Source of the DNA: CAZCYE01 sp964502775
GTDB taxonomy: Bacteria; Actinomycetota; Acidimicrobiia; IMCC26256; PALSA-555
Direction of reading: 5' to 3'
Length of the DNA stretch: 27,420 bases
Assembly: GCA_964502775.1 (NCBI GenBank)
Contig: CAZCYE010000012.1
Coordinates: 1 to 27,420, forward strand
A program made the position numbers and the translations under genes. Every line of letters begins with the position of its first letter. The first letter of the stretch is position 1. Below the pieces are notes generated by a model. The model saw only the letters and a program-made list of their open reading frames with translations, did no database searches and was not told the DNA's origin. Positions 1 through 7,449 of the stretch are shown piece by piece.

Positions 1-20
1 GGCCGCTCGCCTCAGTACTT

Positions 21-719
21 TCAGGCTTTCTCGTAGCGGTAGCCCACGCCGCGCACCGTCACGATGTGTGAGGGCTGGGCCGGGTCGTCCTCGATCTTCG
101 CCCGGAGCCGCTTCACGTGCACGTCGAGCGTCTTGGTGTCGCCGTAGTAGTTGGGTCCCCACACTCGGTCGATGATGACGTCACGGGTGAGCACCCGCCC
201 GGCGTTCACGAGCAGCAGCTCGAGCAGCTCGAACTCCTTGAGGGGCAACGACACCAGCTGGTCGCGCACCAACACCTCGTGACGCCCGGCGTCGAGGCGC
301 ACGTCCCCGACCTCGACCACCTCCACCCCGTCGTCCACGGTCTCGCCACTCGGGGCGCGGCGCAAGGCAGCCCGCACGCGGGCCACGAGCTCCCGGAGCC
401 GGAAGGGCTTGGTGATGTAGTCGTCGGCTCCCACCTCGAGGCCGACGACGGCGTCGATCTCGGAGTTGCGGGCGGTCACCATGATGATCGGGACCCGTGA
501 GCGCGAGCGCAGCTCGCGGCACACGTCGACGCCCGACATGTGCGGGAGCATCACGTCCAGGAGCACGAGCGCGGGCTGCGATGCTTCGAAGCGCATGATC
601 GCCTCGCTCCCGTCGGCCGCGGTCTCCACCGCGAAGCCCTCCCGCCGGAGCGCCACGCTGAGGGCGTCACGGTACGACTGCTCGTCGTCGACGACCAGGA
701 TGAGGGGGGGATCGGCCAT
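21..719 (-). CDS. regX3: OmpR/PhoB-family response regulator, RegX3-like
   Basis: DNA-binding response regulator, probably the output of the phosphate-sensing system. An N-terminal receiver domain (about 1-115) shows the acidic pair DD near residue 12, the phospho-acceptor Asp in LLDVMLP (about 55), Thr in MVTAR and Lys in ITKPF. A C-terminal winged helix follows (about 130-230) with the typical SLPLKEFELLELLL, VWG and DVHVKRLRAKIE stretches. Similarity to mycobacterial RegX3 is close along the whole length by recall. The ATG at 719 overlaps the kinase stop as TGATG; a GTG at 722 (GTGA overlap) is the alternative. It is the last gene of the minus-strand run pstB, kinase, regulator, so it is presumably translated in coupling with its kinase and autoregulated through the PHO box upstream of pstB. 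Family assignment is secure; the exact orthology (RegX3 versus PhoP) is inference. Confidence 0.93.
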   Translation of the reverse strand: MADPPLILVVDDEQSYRDALSVALRREGFAVETAADGSEAIMRFEASQPALVLLDVMLPHMSGVDVCRELRSRSRVPIIMVTARNSEIDAVVGLEVGADDYITKPFRLRELVARVRAALRRAPSGETVDDGVEVVEVGDVRLDAGRHEVLVRDQLVSLPLKEFELLELLLVNAGRVLTRDVIIDRVWGPNYYGDTKTLDVHVKRLRAKIEDDPAQPSHIVTVRGVGYRYEKA

Positions 720-1903
720 CACGACGCCTCGGCGATGCCGTTCACGGCGCCCTCGGCGATCGGGAGCGCGAGCGAGAACGTGGATCCCTCGCCTTCGAGC
801 GAGCTGACGGTCACGTCACCACCGTGCACCTGGGCCACGTGACGGACGATGGACAAGCCGAGGCCCGTACCACCGGTTGCCCGGCTCCGGGCCCGGTCGA
901 CGCGGTAGAAACGCTCGAAGATCCGTTCGAGATCGCGGCTCGGGATTCCGATCCCCCGATCGCTCACCTCGATGACGACGCGGCCGCCCTCAGTGCCCTC
1001 GGCGGGTTCGCGACGCGCGGCGAGACTGACCGGCGAACCCGACTCCGAGTACTTGATCGCGTTGTCGAGGAGGTTGGTGACGGCACTCACCACCTGCGTC
1101 GGATCGCACGCCACGAGGAGATCGGAGGGAACGGGCTCGACCCGGAGCGGAATCCCCTGGGCCAGCGCAACCGCACGCACCCGCTCGATGGCTTCGTCGA
1201 ACACGACTCGCACCGCGACGCGCTCGCGGGTCGGGGACTCCTGGGCCTCGATGAGGCTGAGGTCGAGCAGGTCGTCCACGATCCGGGCGAGCCGATCTGC
1301 CTCCCGCAGCATCTGGCCGGAGAGCTGGACGATGACGGTGGGATCGTCACTCGACACCACCGTCTCGGAGAGCACGGCGAGGGCACCGATCGGTGTCTTG
1401 AGCTCGTGGCTCACGTTGGCGACGAAGTCGCGTCGCACGCTCTCCACCCGACGCAACTCGCTCACGTCCCGCACGAAGGCGACGGCACCCGCCACCCGGT
1501 CGCCTTCCCGGAGGGGCAGCGCGTGGACGAGCAGCACCTCCCGGGGGGGACCGAACAGCGCCAGCTCCTCTCGGACGTCCTCGCCCGTCCGGGCCAGGTC
1601 GAGCAACCGGCTGATGAGCTCCTCGGCCACCGCCTCCGAGTGCCGCGCGCCGTCGAAGCGCCGGGCGAACTGGTTGCGCAGGAGCACCTCCCCGTCGGCG
1701 TCCACCACGATGACCCCGTCACCGGAGGCTTCGAGCGCAGCCGCCCACCGGGAGGCCTCGTTGCGGGCGGCCACGGTCTGCGCCCGGTGGTCGTCCACGA
1801 TGTGGGTGGCGCGATCACGCGCACGGCGCAGTCGCCGCGCGACACCGAGACTCACGACGGCGGCAATGACGAGCGATACGACGCCCACGACGGTCAGGAT
1901 CAT
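719..1903 (-). CDS. senX3: Sensor histidine kinase, SenX3/PhoR-like
   Basis: Membrane sensor kinase paired with the regulator just downstream. A single N-terminal hydrophobic helix (about 3-23) is followed by a basic linker, a PAS-like domain (about 50-150), and the HisKA dimerisation domain with the phospho-accepting His in SHELKTP (His166). The ATPase domain shows the N box NLLDNAIKYS, G1 DRGIGIP, the F box FERFYRVD and G2 GGTGLGLSI. There is no extracellular loop big enough to bind a ligand, as in SenX3, which suggests that it senses phosphate through the Pst/PhoU complex rather than directly. The ATG at 1903 lies 39 bases after the pstB stop, so the genes probably share a transcript. No strong Shine-Dalgarno sequence is visible at this start, so the start is less certain than the function. 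Confidence 0.92.
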   Translation of the reverse strand: MILTVVGVVSLVIAAVVSLGVARRLRRARDRATHIVDDHRAQTVAARNEASRWAAALEASGDGVIVVDADGEVLLRNQFARRFDGARHSEAVAEELISRLLDLARTGEDVREELALFGPPREVLLVHALPLREGDRVAGAVAFVRDVSELRRVESVRRDFVANVSHELKTPIGALAVLSETVVSSDDPTVIVQLSGQMLREADRLARIVDDLLDLSLIEAQESPTRERVAVRVVFDEAIERVRAVALAQGIPLRVEPVPSDLLVACDPTQVVSAVTNLLDNAIKYSESGSPVSLAARREPAEGTEGGRVVIEVSDRGIGIPSRDLERIFERFYRVDRARSRATGGTGLGLSIVRHVAQVHGGDVTVSSLEGEGSTFSLALPIAEGAVNGIAEAS

Positions 1904-1942
1904 CGTGGCCAGTGTGACGCGGAGCTACGTCCGCCACGTGGA

Positions 1943-2827
1943 TCAGCCGAAACGACCAGTGATGTAGCCCTCCGTGCGTGAGTCCGACGGCTGCGTGAAC
2001 AGCGTGTCGGTCTGGGCGTACTCCACGAGGTGTCCCACCCGCCCGCCGTCGTGCACATCGGTGGTGATGAACGCGGTCATGTCCGAAGCGCGCGCGGCCT
2101 GTTGCATGTTGTGCGTCACGATCACGATCGTGTAGTCGCGCTTGAGCTCCTCCATGAGGTCCTCGATCTTCGCCGTGGCGATCGGGTCGAGCGCCGAGCA
2201 GGGCTCGTCCATCAGGATGACCTCGGGCTCGACGGCGATGCAGCGGGCGATGCACAGTCGCTGCTGCTGGCCACCCGAGAGGGCGTAGGCACTGTCCTTG
2301 AGCTTGTCCTTCACCTCGTCCCAGAGCGCGGCTCGGGTGAGGGCGTGCTCGACCGTCGCATCGAGGTCGTGGCGTCGCCCGAGCAGGCGCGGGCCGTAGG
2401 CGACGTTGTCGAAGATCGACTTGGGGAACGGGTTCGGCTTCTGGAAGACCATCCCGACCCGGCGCCGCACCTCCACGGGGTCGACGCTCGATCCGTAGAG
2501 GTCGATCCCGTGGTACTCGAGCCGACCGTGAACCTTGGCCCCCGGAATGAGGTCGTTCATCCGGTTGAACGCCCGCAGCAACGTGGTCTTGCCGCAACCG
2601 GAGGGGCCGATGAGCGCGGTGATCTGTCGTGAGCGGATCTCCATCGCGATCCCCTCGATGGCAACCGTTCCGCTGTAGCTGACCGCCACGTCCCGGGCCT
2701 CGAAGACGACCTCGACGGCTGCGTCCAGCTGGTACTCGCTCGCCGCGGGCCGCTCGCGCGTGACCGGGGTCACCACGGCGTGGGTCATCGGCTGCTCGCT
2801 CTCGGACCTGCTCTGGGACTCGGGCAT
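1943..2827 (-). CDS. pstB: Phosphate ABC transporter ATP-binding protein PstB
   Basis: ATPase that powers high-affinity phosphate import through PstC and PstA. It has Walker A GPSGCGKT, the Q-loop region VFQKPNPFPKSIFDNVAYG characteristic of PstB, the ABC signature LSGGQQQR, Walker B VILMDEPCSALD and the switch His in VTHNMQQA. Start choice is open. The ATG at 2827 has GAGG six bases upstream and gives 294 residues; the ATG at 2788 gives 281 and is closer to the family length; GTG 2905 would run into the repeated promoter-proximal region. It is separated from pstSCA, lying on the opposite strand beyond phoU and heading the operon with the two-component genes. A PHO box at 2978-2995 and a -10-like TAGCCT at 2930-2935 suggest phosphate control of pstB and the regulators together. 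Confidence 0.93.
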   Translation of the reverse strand: MPESQSRSESEQPMTHAVVTPVTRERPAASEYQLDAAVEVVFEARDVAVSYSGTVAIEGIAMEIRSRQITALIGPSGCGKTTLLRAFNRMNDLIPGAKVHGRLEYHGIDLYGSSVDPVEVRRRVGMVFQKPNPFPKSIFDNVAYGPRLLGRRHDLDATVEHALTRAALWDEVKDKLKDSAYALSGGQQQRLCIARCIAVEPEVILMDEPCSALDPIATAKIEDLMEELKRDYTIVIVTHNMQQAARASDMTAFITTDVHDGGRVGHLVEYAQTDTLFTQPSDSRTEGYITGRFG

Positions 2828-2888
2828 CTCGGGCCTCGGTGACCTCACGCATCGGCGCTCCGCCAGCATCGCGGCTGCCCCGAGGCTT

Positions 2889-2925
2889 CCACAACCGGCG
2901 TCCACAACTGGCTTTTCACAACTGG
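2889..2925. repeat. Three tandem copies of CCACAACYGG
   Basis: Direct copies begin at 2889 (CCACAACCGG), 2902 (CCACAACTGG) and 2916 (TCACAACTGG), stepping by 13 and 14 bases. They lie just downstream of the proposed pstB -10 box, in the untranslated leader or at the extreme 5' end of an extended pstB frame. The regular spacing suggests a protein-binding array, but the binder is unknown. Confidence 0.55.
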
Positions 2926-2977
2926 GTCGAGGCTACGCGCGCGCCCCGGCACCCGTGTGATCAGCGCCTTGCCGGGG

Positions 2978-2995
2978 CCTGAACGGGGGGTGAAC
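2978..2995 (-). promoter_or_regulatory. PHO box upstream of pstB
   Basis: On the minus strand this reads GTTCACC, four bases, GTTCAGG, two units exactly 11 bases apart. That matches the 11-nt direct-repeat PHO box known for streptomycete PhoP, whose unit core is GTTCACC. It lies about 40 bases upstream of the -10 candidate for pstB and can also serve phoU on the other strand. Confidence 0.7.
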
Positions 2996-3126
2996 ACTGC
3001 GAAGGCCGACGGGCATCGTGTGCACGCCTGCCCGCGGGACGCCACAATGCGGCGAGCACGAGCCGGCGAGCGTGCCCGAAGGACCTGCTCGCTTCGCCGA
3101 GCGCGACCACGAACGGGAGCCCCACG

Positions 3127-3840
3127 ATGGCCGAGAACACACCCGAGCCGCCCAGCGAGGTGCGCCACTCCTTCGCCGAGCAGGTGGACGAGATCCAGTC
3201 CGACGTGGTGAGGCTCGCGGCGCTCATCACCGAGGCCATCGGTGCCTCCACCCAGTCGCTGCTCGATGCCGACCTCGCCGGAGCCGAGCGGGTCATCGCC
3301 GCCGACGCCCGCGTCGACGAGCTCAAGGAATCCATCGAGTTCAGGGTGTACGAGATCTTCGCCCGCCAGCAGCCGGTGGCCAGTGACCTCCGGGCCCTGC
3401 TGGCGGTGCTGCGGATCCTCTCCGAGCTCCAGCTGACCGCCGACCTCACGGTCACGATCGCCAAGACCACGCGGCGGCTGTACCCGGGCCAGCTCCCCCC
3501 CAAGATCCGGGGCCTCATCGAGCGGATGGGCGCGCAGGCCAGCGTGCAGCTCAACATCGCCGTGGACGCGTTCGCCGATCGCGACGAGGCCATCGCGTCG
3601 GCCCTGCCGGACATGGACGACGTGATGGACGACCTCCAACGCGACCTGTTCCGCGCGATCTTCGAGACCTCCATCCCCGACGAGGCCGGGGTGCAGCAGG
3701 CCGTGCAAGTCGCACTGCTCGGTCGCTACTACGAGCGGATCGCCGACCACGCCGTGCTCATGGGGGCATGGGTGCGCTTCATGGTGACCGGCGAGTTCCC
3801 CACCCGCGCCGAGCAGCCGGACTCCGACACCGCGGCCTGA
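3127..3840 (+). CDS. phoU: Phosphate uptake regulator PhoU
   Basis: Negative regulator that links the Pst transporter to the histidine kinase and keeps phosphate signalling off when phosphate is plentiful. The 237-residue protein is all-helical with two PhoU repeats (about 15-110 and 120-215). Recognisable segments are the FARQQPVASDLRALLAVL stretch in the first repeat and the YYERIADHAVLMG stretch in the second, which carry the conserved acidic residues that bind metal in this family. The length is normal and the ATG at 3127 follows a GGGAG element. It diverges from pstB and is followed by pstS after a 142-base gap that holds its own PHO box, so phoU may be transcribed partly independently of pstSCA. 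Confidence 0.93.
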   Translation: MAENTPEPPSEVRHSFAEQVDEIQSDVVRLAALITEAIGASTQSLLDADLAGAERVIAADARVDELKESIEFRVYEIFARQQPVASDLRALLAVLRILSELQLTADLTVTIAKTTRRLYPGQLPPKIRGLIERMGAQASVQLNIAVDAFADRDEAIASALPDMDDVMDDLQRDLFRAIFETSIPDEAGVQQAVQVALLGRYYERIADHAVLMGAWVRFMVTGEFPTRAEQPDSDTAA

Positions 3841-3890
3841 AGCCTTCACCGGCCACGCTCGTAGCCGCGTTCGGGGATTCGTCGCGCGGT

Positions 3891-3908
3891 GTTCACCCCG
3901 GGTTCACC
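3891..3908 (+). promoter_or_regulatory. PHO box upstream of pstS
   Basis: Two perfect GTTCACC heptamers, at 3891-3897 and 3902-3908, start exactly 11 bases apart, matching the direct-repeat PHO box described for streptomycete PhoP. A -10-like TAGCGT lies at 3940-3945, placing a start site near 3952 and a leader of about 30 bases before pstS. Recognition by the regulator encoded at 21-719 is inference. Confidence 0.8.
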
Positions 3909-3982
3909 CCACCGGAGCCTGCGCGCCACCCGGGTTCCGTAGCGTCTTGTCGGTGATGACCAACCCAACCAGGAGGAATCCA

Positions 3983-5044
3983 GTGATTCGCATGTTCCGA
4001 CGTCCGCGCGCGCTCGTCGCGGCGGTCGGTGCGGTCGCGGTCGGCATCGCCGGCCTCGGCGTCGGCACCGCCGGCGCCGGTGCCGACGGGATCGAGATCA
4101 CCGGCTCGTCCACGGTCGAGCCGATCACCAGGCTCGTCGCCGAGCTCTGGGCCGAAGAGAACCCGAGTGCGGAGGTGCGCGTCGACGGGCCGGGCACGGG
4201 CGACGGCTTCGAGCTGTTCTGCAGCGCCGAGCCCGGGCAATGGGACGCCACCGACGCCTCGCGGGCCATCGAGGACGAGGAAGCCGCCAACTGCGCGGCC
4301 AACAACATCGAGTTCACCGAGCTACTCGTGGGCATCGACGGCCTGACCGTGGTCGCCAACAAGTCGAGCAAGCTCAAGTGCCTCGACCACGGCCAGCTCT
4401 ACGGCATCTTCGGCCCCGAGTCGGGCGGCGGTGACGTGAAGCTCGCCGACGCCCAGGCGCTGGCGACCGAGGTCGGCAGCCCCGCCAAGAAGCTCCCCAA
4501 GGGCACGGTCACCAAGTTCACCCCGGGACCGGAGTCGGGCACCTACGACTCGTTCATCGAGCTCGGCTACCAGTCGATCATGGAGGAGCGGCTCGAGGGC
4601 GGGCTCATCGCCGCCGATCTGCTCACCCAGAACGACGAGGGTGAGGACGAGGTCTCCGAGCCCCTCATCGCCAAGGGCACCTTCCCCAATGACAACAACA
4701 TCGTGCAGCGGGTGGAGGGGTCCAAGAACGGTCTGGGCTTCTTCGGCTTCGCCTACTTCCAGGAGAACAAGGGCGATCTGAAGTCGATCGGGATCTACAA
4801 CGACGAGCTCGGCCGCTGCGTGAAGCCGTCGGCCAAGACGATCCAGAACGGGACGTACCCGATCTCCCGGCCCCTGTTCATCTACGCCGACAACGCCAAG
4901 GTGCGCGCCCGGGGCCCGGTGAAGAGCTTCTTCGACTACTACATCACCGAGGAGTCCCTCACCGACACCGTCACCGACGCGGGCTACGTGCCTGCCGACG
5001 CCGACACGATCCAGGCGACGATCGACGCCTACGCCGGGATCTAG
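3983..5044 (+). CDS. pstS: Phosphate-binding protein PstS
   Basis: Extracytoplasmic receptor that captures phosphate and delivers it to PstC/PstA. GTG 3983 is chosen because a full AGGAGG (3971-3976) lies six bases upstream; TTG 3947 and ATG 3956 in the same frame have no such site. The 353-residue product starts with basic residues, then a hydrophobic segment (about 10-30) and a likely cleavage site near GAGADG. The mature protein opens with the family motif ITGSSTVEPIT, and DATDASRAI and the PGPESGTYDSF region fit the phosphate-binding loops. No lipobox cysteine follows the signal, unlike the usual lipoprotein form in Gram-positive bacteria, so it may be released or held by partners. It is followed by two hairpins before pstC. 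Confidence 0.93.
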   Translation: MIRMFRRPRALVAAVGAVAVGIAGLGVGTAGAGADGIEITGSSTVEPITRLVAELWAEENPSAEVRVDGPGTGDGFELFCSAEPGQWDATDASRAIEDEEAANCAANNIEFTELLVGIDGLTVVANKSSKLKCLDHGQLYGIFGPESGGGDVKLADAQALATEVGSPAKKLPKGTVTKFTPGPESGTYDSFIELGYQSIMEERLEGGLIAADLLTQNDEGEDEVSEPLIAKGTFPNDNNIVQRVEGSKNGLGFFGFAYFQENKGDLKSIGIYNDELGRCVKPSAKTIQNGTYPISRPLFIYADNAKVRARGPVKSFFDYYITEESLTDTVTDAGYVPADADTIQATIDAYAGI

Positions 5045-5052
5045 CCAGATCA

Positions 5053-5074
5053 GGAGGGACCCCCCCGTCCCTCC
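5053..5074 (+). terminator. First hairpin after pstS
   Basis: GGAGGGAC (5053-5060) pairs perfectly with GTCCCTCC (5067-5074) around a six-C loop, 8 bases past the pstS stop. There is no T-tract. It could protect the pstS 3' end or act with the next hairpin as an attenuator. Confidence 0.5.
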
Positions 5075-5080
5075 ACTGGG

Positions 5081-5114
5081 GAGGAGCGGTCGGCCCTCGG
5101 GCCGGCCGCTCCTC
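5081..5114 (+). terminator. Strong GC-rich hairpin between pstS and pstC
   Basis: A 15-base arm at 5081-5095 pairs with 5100-5114 around a CTCG loop, with a single U-G wobble. No T-tract follows. In high-GC bacteria such stems often act as terminators or partial terminators. Here it would let the binding protein be made in excess over the membrane subunits. Confidence 0.6.
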
Positions 5115-5147
5115 TCGCCGTCCACCCTTCCCTTCAGGTCCCACCAG

Positions 5148-5190
5148 CCCCGCCACCCCGCCATGCCCCGCCACCCGCCCGGCCCCGCCC
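5148..5190 (-). repeat. C-run/G-run tract with CCCCGCCA repeats, possible G-quadruplex
   Basis: Three CCCCGCCA units (5148-5155, 5156-5163, 5166-5173) lead into further C-runs, making seven runs of three or four C within 43 bases. The minus strand, the template for pstC, therefore has enough closely spaced G-runs for a quadruplex. The function is unknown. Confidence 0.45.
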
Positions 5191-5247
5191 GGCCGACAGC
5201 CCGAACGGCCGTGACCGGGGCGAGGAATTGCAGGTAGGAATCCCACG

Positions 5248-6204
5248 ATGACCGACGCCACGATCGTGGTCCCCCGGGGCGGGCCCATCGACCTCAGCGG
5301 CGACCAGCGCCGTTTGCGGCGCGAACGTCGCTACCGGCGCCTCTTCCTCGTGGCCGGGCTGTCGTCGCTGGCGATCACGATCGCGATCGTCGCCTCGCTG
5401 CTCAACGGTTCGATCGAGTTCATCACCCACATCGACCTGGGAGAGCTCTGGAGCAACCGGTGGGCGCCCCGCGTCGGGCACTTCAGCCTGCCGACGCTGT
5501 TCATGGGATCGCTGCTGGTCACGGGCGTGGCGATGATCATCGCCATCCCGCTCGGGCTCGGCGCTGCGATCTACCTCGCCGAGTACGCCAACGCGCGCGT
5601 GCGCCGGGTCCTCAAGCCCATCCTCGAGGTGATGGCCGGCATCCCGAGCATCGTCCTCGGCTTCTTCGCGGTGGAGTGGATCGGACCGAACATCGTGCAG
5701 AGCCTCTTCGTCGAGGCCGAGACGTTCAGCCTCGCGGCAGCCGGGATCGCGGTGGGGATCCTCATCACGCCGTTGATCGCATCGGTGAGCGAGGACTCGA
5801 TGCGGGCCGTGCCCCACGCGCTTCGGGAAGCCAGCTACGGCATGGGCGCGCGCCGGATGACCACCGTCACCCGCGTCGTGATCCCCGCGGCCATCTCCGG
5901 CATCGTGGCTGCCATCATCCTCGCCGCGTCGCGAGCCATCGGCGAGACGATGATCGTGCTGCTCGCCGGCGGCGCGGCCGGCGAATCCGAGTTCACCGCC
6001 AACATCGCCGACGTCGGTGCCACGATCACCACCGCCATCGCGTCGCTCGCCACCGGGACCGACCAGGTGGCCGCGGGCGGCGGCCGGGGCGCGAGCCAGG
6101 CCGGCAACGCGCTGTTCTTCCTCGGCCTGCTGCTCTTCCTGTTCACGATGGTGCTGAACGTGATCGGCGACTTCTTCGTGCGCCGCGTACGGGAGAAGTA
6201 CTGA
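5248..6204 (+). CDS. pstC: Phosphate ABC transporter permease PstC
   Basis: Membrane subunit that forms the phosphate channel with PstA. The 318-residue protein has a cytoplasmic N terminus rich in Arg (about 20-32), a first helix (about 32-50), a periplasmic loop, and the permease core from about 85. The core includes FMGSLLVTGVAMIIAIPLGLGAAIYLAEYA and the ATPase-coupling (EAA) loop SMRAVPHALREASYGMGA followed by ASRAIGETM, characteristic of Pst permeases. The ATG at 5248 has AGG nearby upstream. The stop overlaps the pstA start by one base (TGATG), so the two are translationally coupled. Confidence 0.94.
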   Translation: MTDATIVVPRGGPIDLSGDQRRLRRERRYRRLFLVAGLSSLAITIAIVASLLNGSIEFITHIDLGELWSNRWAPRVGHFSLPTLFMGSLLVTGVAMIIAIPLGLGAAIYLAEYANARVRRVLKPILEVMAGIPSIVLGFFAVEWIGPNIVQSLFVEAETFSLAAAGIAVGILITPLIASVSEDSMRAVPHALREASYGMGARRMTTVTRVVIPAAISGIVAAIILAASRAIGETMIVLLAGGAAGESEFTANIADVGATITTAIASLATGTDQVAAGGGRGASQAGNALFFLGLLLFLFTMVLNVIGDFFVRRVREKY

Positions 6205-7427
6205 TGGCCACCGTGGACGTCGCCGTCCCTCGCAATGTCGTGACCGCGCGCACCCTCGAGGGCAAGCGCCTGGACTGGACCGGCACCGCGTTCCAGCTGC
6301 TGCTGCTGCTCACCCTGCTGATCTCGCTCGCGGCGATGATCGTGCTGCTGGGAACGGTGTTCTCCGACGGACTCGTGGTGTTCGAGGAGCGCGGCTTCGT
6401 GATCGGCAACTGGCCGTCGGAGTTCGGCAACACCTGGGACGGCATCATGACGTTCCTCGCCCATCCCGACGGCTGGGCGGGCTGGATCACGACGCTCCTC
6501 GGCTTCGGCGCCGTCCCCGCACTCGGGATCTGGCTCGTGGCCAAGCGCCGCTGGAAGCTCCTCACCTTCGCCCTCGTCGGGATCCTGGCGATCATCTCGC
6601 TCGCCGCGCTGGTGGGCACGAGCGACTTCCTCACCTCGCCCCTGTCGAGCCTCCCCGAGCGGGCCGGGGTGTCCCAGGCCATCTTCGGCACGATCGTGCT
6701 CGCGCTGATCACCGCCATCGTGGCCATCCCCCTCGGCGTGGCCACCGCGGTCTACCTCGAGGAGTACGCGCCCGAGAACCGGCTCACGAGCTTCGTGCGG
6801 CTCAACATCCGCAACCTCGCCGGTGTCCCGTCCGTGGTGTACGGGATTCTGGGCCTCGCCATCTTCGTGCAGCTGCTCGGCAACGACGCCGGCGACATCC
6901 CGCTGATCGGTGGTCTGATCGAGGACGTCTTCGGGGAGGGCGGAATCACCAACGGGCGCACCATCATCGCCGGCGGGCTCACGCTCGCCATCCTGGTGCT
7001 GCCGATCGTGATCATCACCGCGTCGGAGGCGATCCGGGCCGTGCCCCAGTCGCTACGCGAGGGCGGCTACGGCGTGGGCGCCACCAAGTGGGAGGTCACC
7101 AAGACGCTGGTGCTGCCCAACGCGTTCGCCGGCATCCTCACCGGCACGATCCTCTCGCTGTCACGGGCTATCGGCGAGACCGCGCCCCTCATCCTGGTGG
7201 GCGCGGTGTCGGGCTTGTTCTTCACCACTGGCGACGCCACCTTCTTCGAGAAGTTCGACGGGAGCTACACCGCGCTGCCCCAGATCGCCTACCAGTGGGT
7301 GCAGGAGCCCCAGGACGAGTTCAGCGTGAACCTGGTGGCCGCCGCCATCATCGTGCTGCTGGCGATCACGCTGCTCTCCAACCTCACCGCGGTGCTGCTG
7401 CGCAACCGCTACGAGAAGCGCTGGTAG
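6204..7427 (+). CDS. pstA: Phosphate ABC transporter permease PstA
   Basis: Partner permease of PstC. The frame is open far upstream, but the real start is the ATG at 6204, which overlaps the pstC stop by one base. At 407 residues it is longer than the usual 280-300 for PstA. After the first helix (about 29-52) there is an extra segment with two more predicted helices (about 95-112 and 118-138) before the canonical core, which starts near 155. The core carries AIPLGVATAVYLEEYAP, the coupling loop AIRAVPQSLREGGYGVGATKWEV and LSRAIGETAPLILVGA. It ends the plus-strand pst run, with only 22 bases to the convergent gene at 7450. Confidence 0.94.
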   Translation: MATVDVAVPRNVVTARTLEGKRLDWTGTAFQLLLLLTLLISLAAMIVLLGTVFSDGLVVFEERGFVIGNWPSEFGNTWDGIMTFLAHPDGWAGWITTLLGFGAVPALGIWLVAKRRWKLLTFALVGILAIISLAALVGTSDFLTSPLSSLPERAGVSQAIFGTIVLALITAIVAIPLGVATAVYLEEYAPENRLTSFVRLNIRNLAGVPSVVYGILGLAIFVQLLGNDAGDIPLIGGLIEDVFGEGGITNGRTIIAGGLTLAILVLPIVIITASEAIRAVPQSLREGGYGVGATKWEVTKTLVLPNAFAGILTGTILSLSRAIGETAPLILVGAVSGLFFTTGDATFFEKFDGSYTALPQIAYQWVQEPQDEFSVNLVAAAIIVLLAITLLSNLTAVLLRNRYEKRW

Positions 7428-7449
7428 GACGGGTCCGGCGAGTGGCGCC

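Larger units (their letters stand above)
2828..3126. promoter_or_regulatory. Divergent control region between pstB and phoU
   Basis: About 300 bases with no convincing gene. From left to right it holds three copies of a CCACAACYGG-like element (2889-2925), a minus-strand -10 candidate TAGCCT (2930-2935), a two-unit PHO box (2978-2995), a plus-strand -10 candidate CACAAT (3043-3048), and a potential leader hairpin pairing GCGAGCA at 3052-3058 with TGCTCGC at 3086-3092. The arrangement recalls the streptomycete phoU/phoRP intergenic region, which also carries PHO boxes. Promoter positions are inferred from spacing only. Confidence 0.6.

Noticed and set aside
824..1981. 385-codon open frame on the plus strand
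   Set aside because: It is antisense to the histidine kinase, which has all catalytic boxes.
2418..2440. GGGAACGGGTTCGG considered as a LexA-type palindrome
   Set aside because: The half sites are separated by two bases rather than four, and it lies inside the conserved PstB coding sequence.
5460..6203. 248-codon extension upstream of the pstA start
   Set aside because: It is out of frame inside pstC. The ATG at 6204 overlaps the pstC stop and begins the genuine membrane protein.
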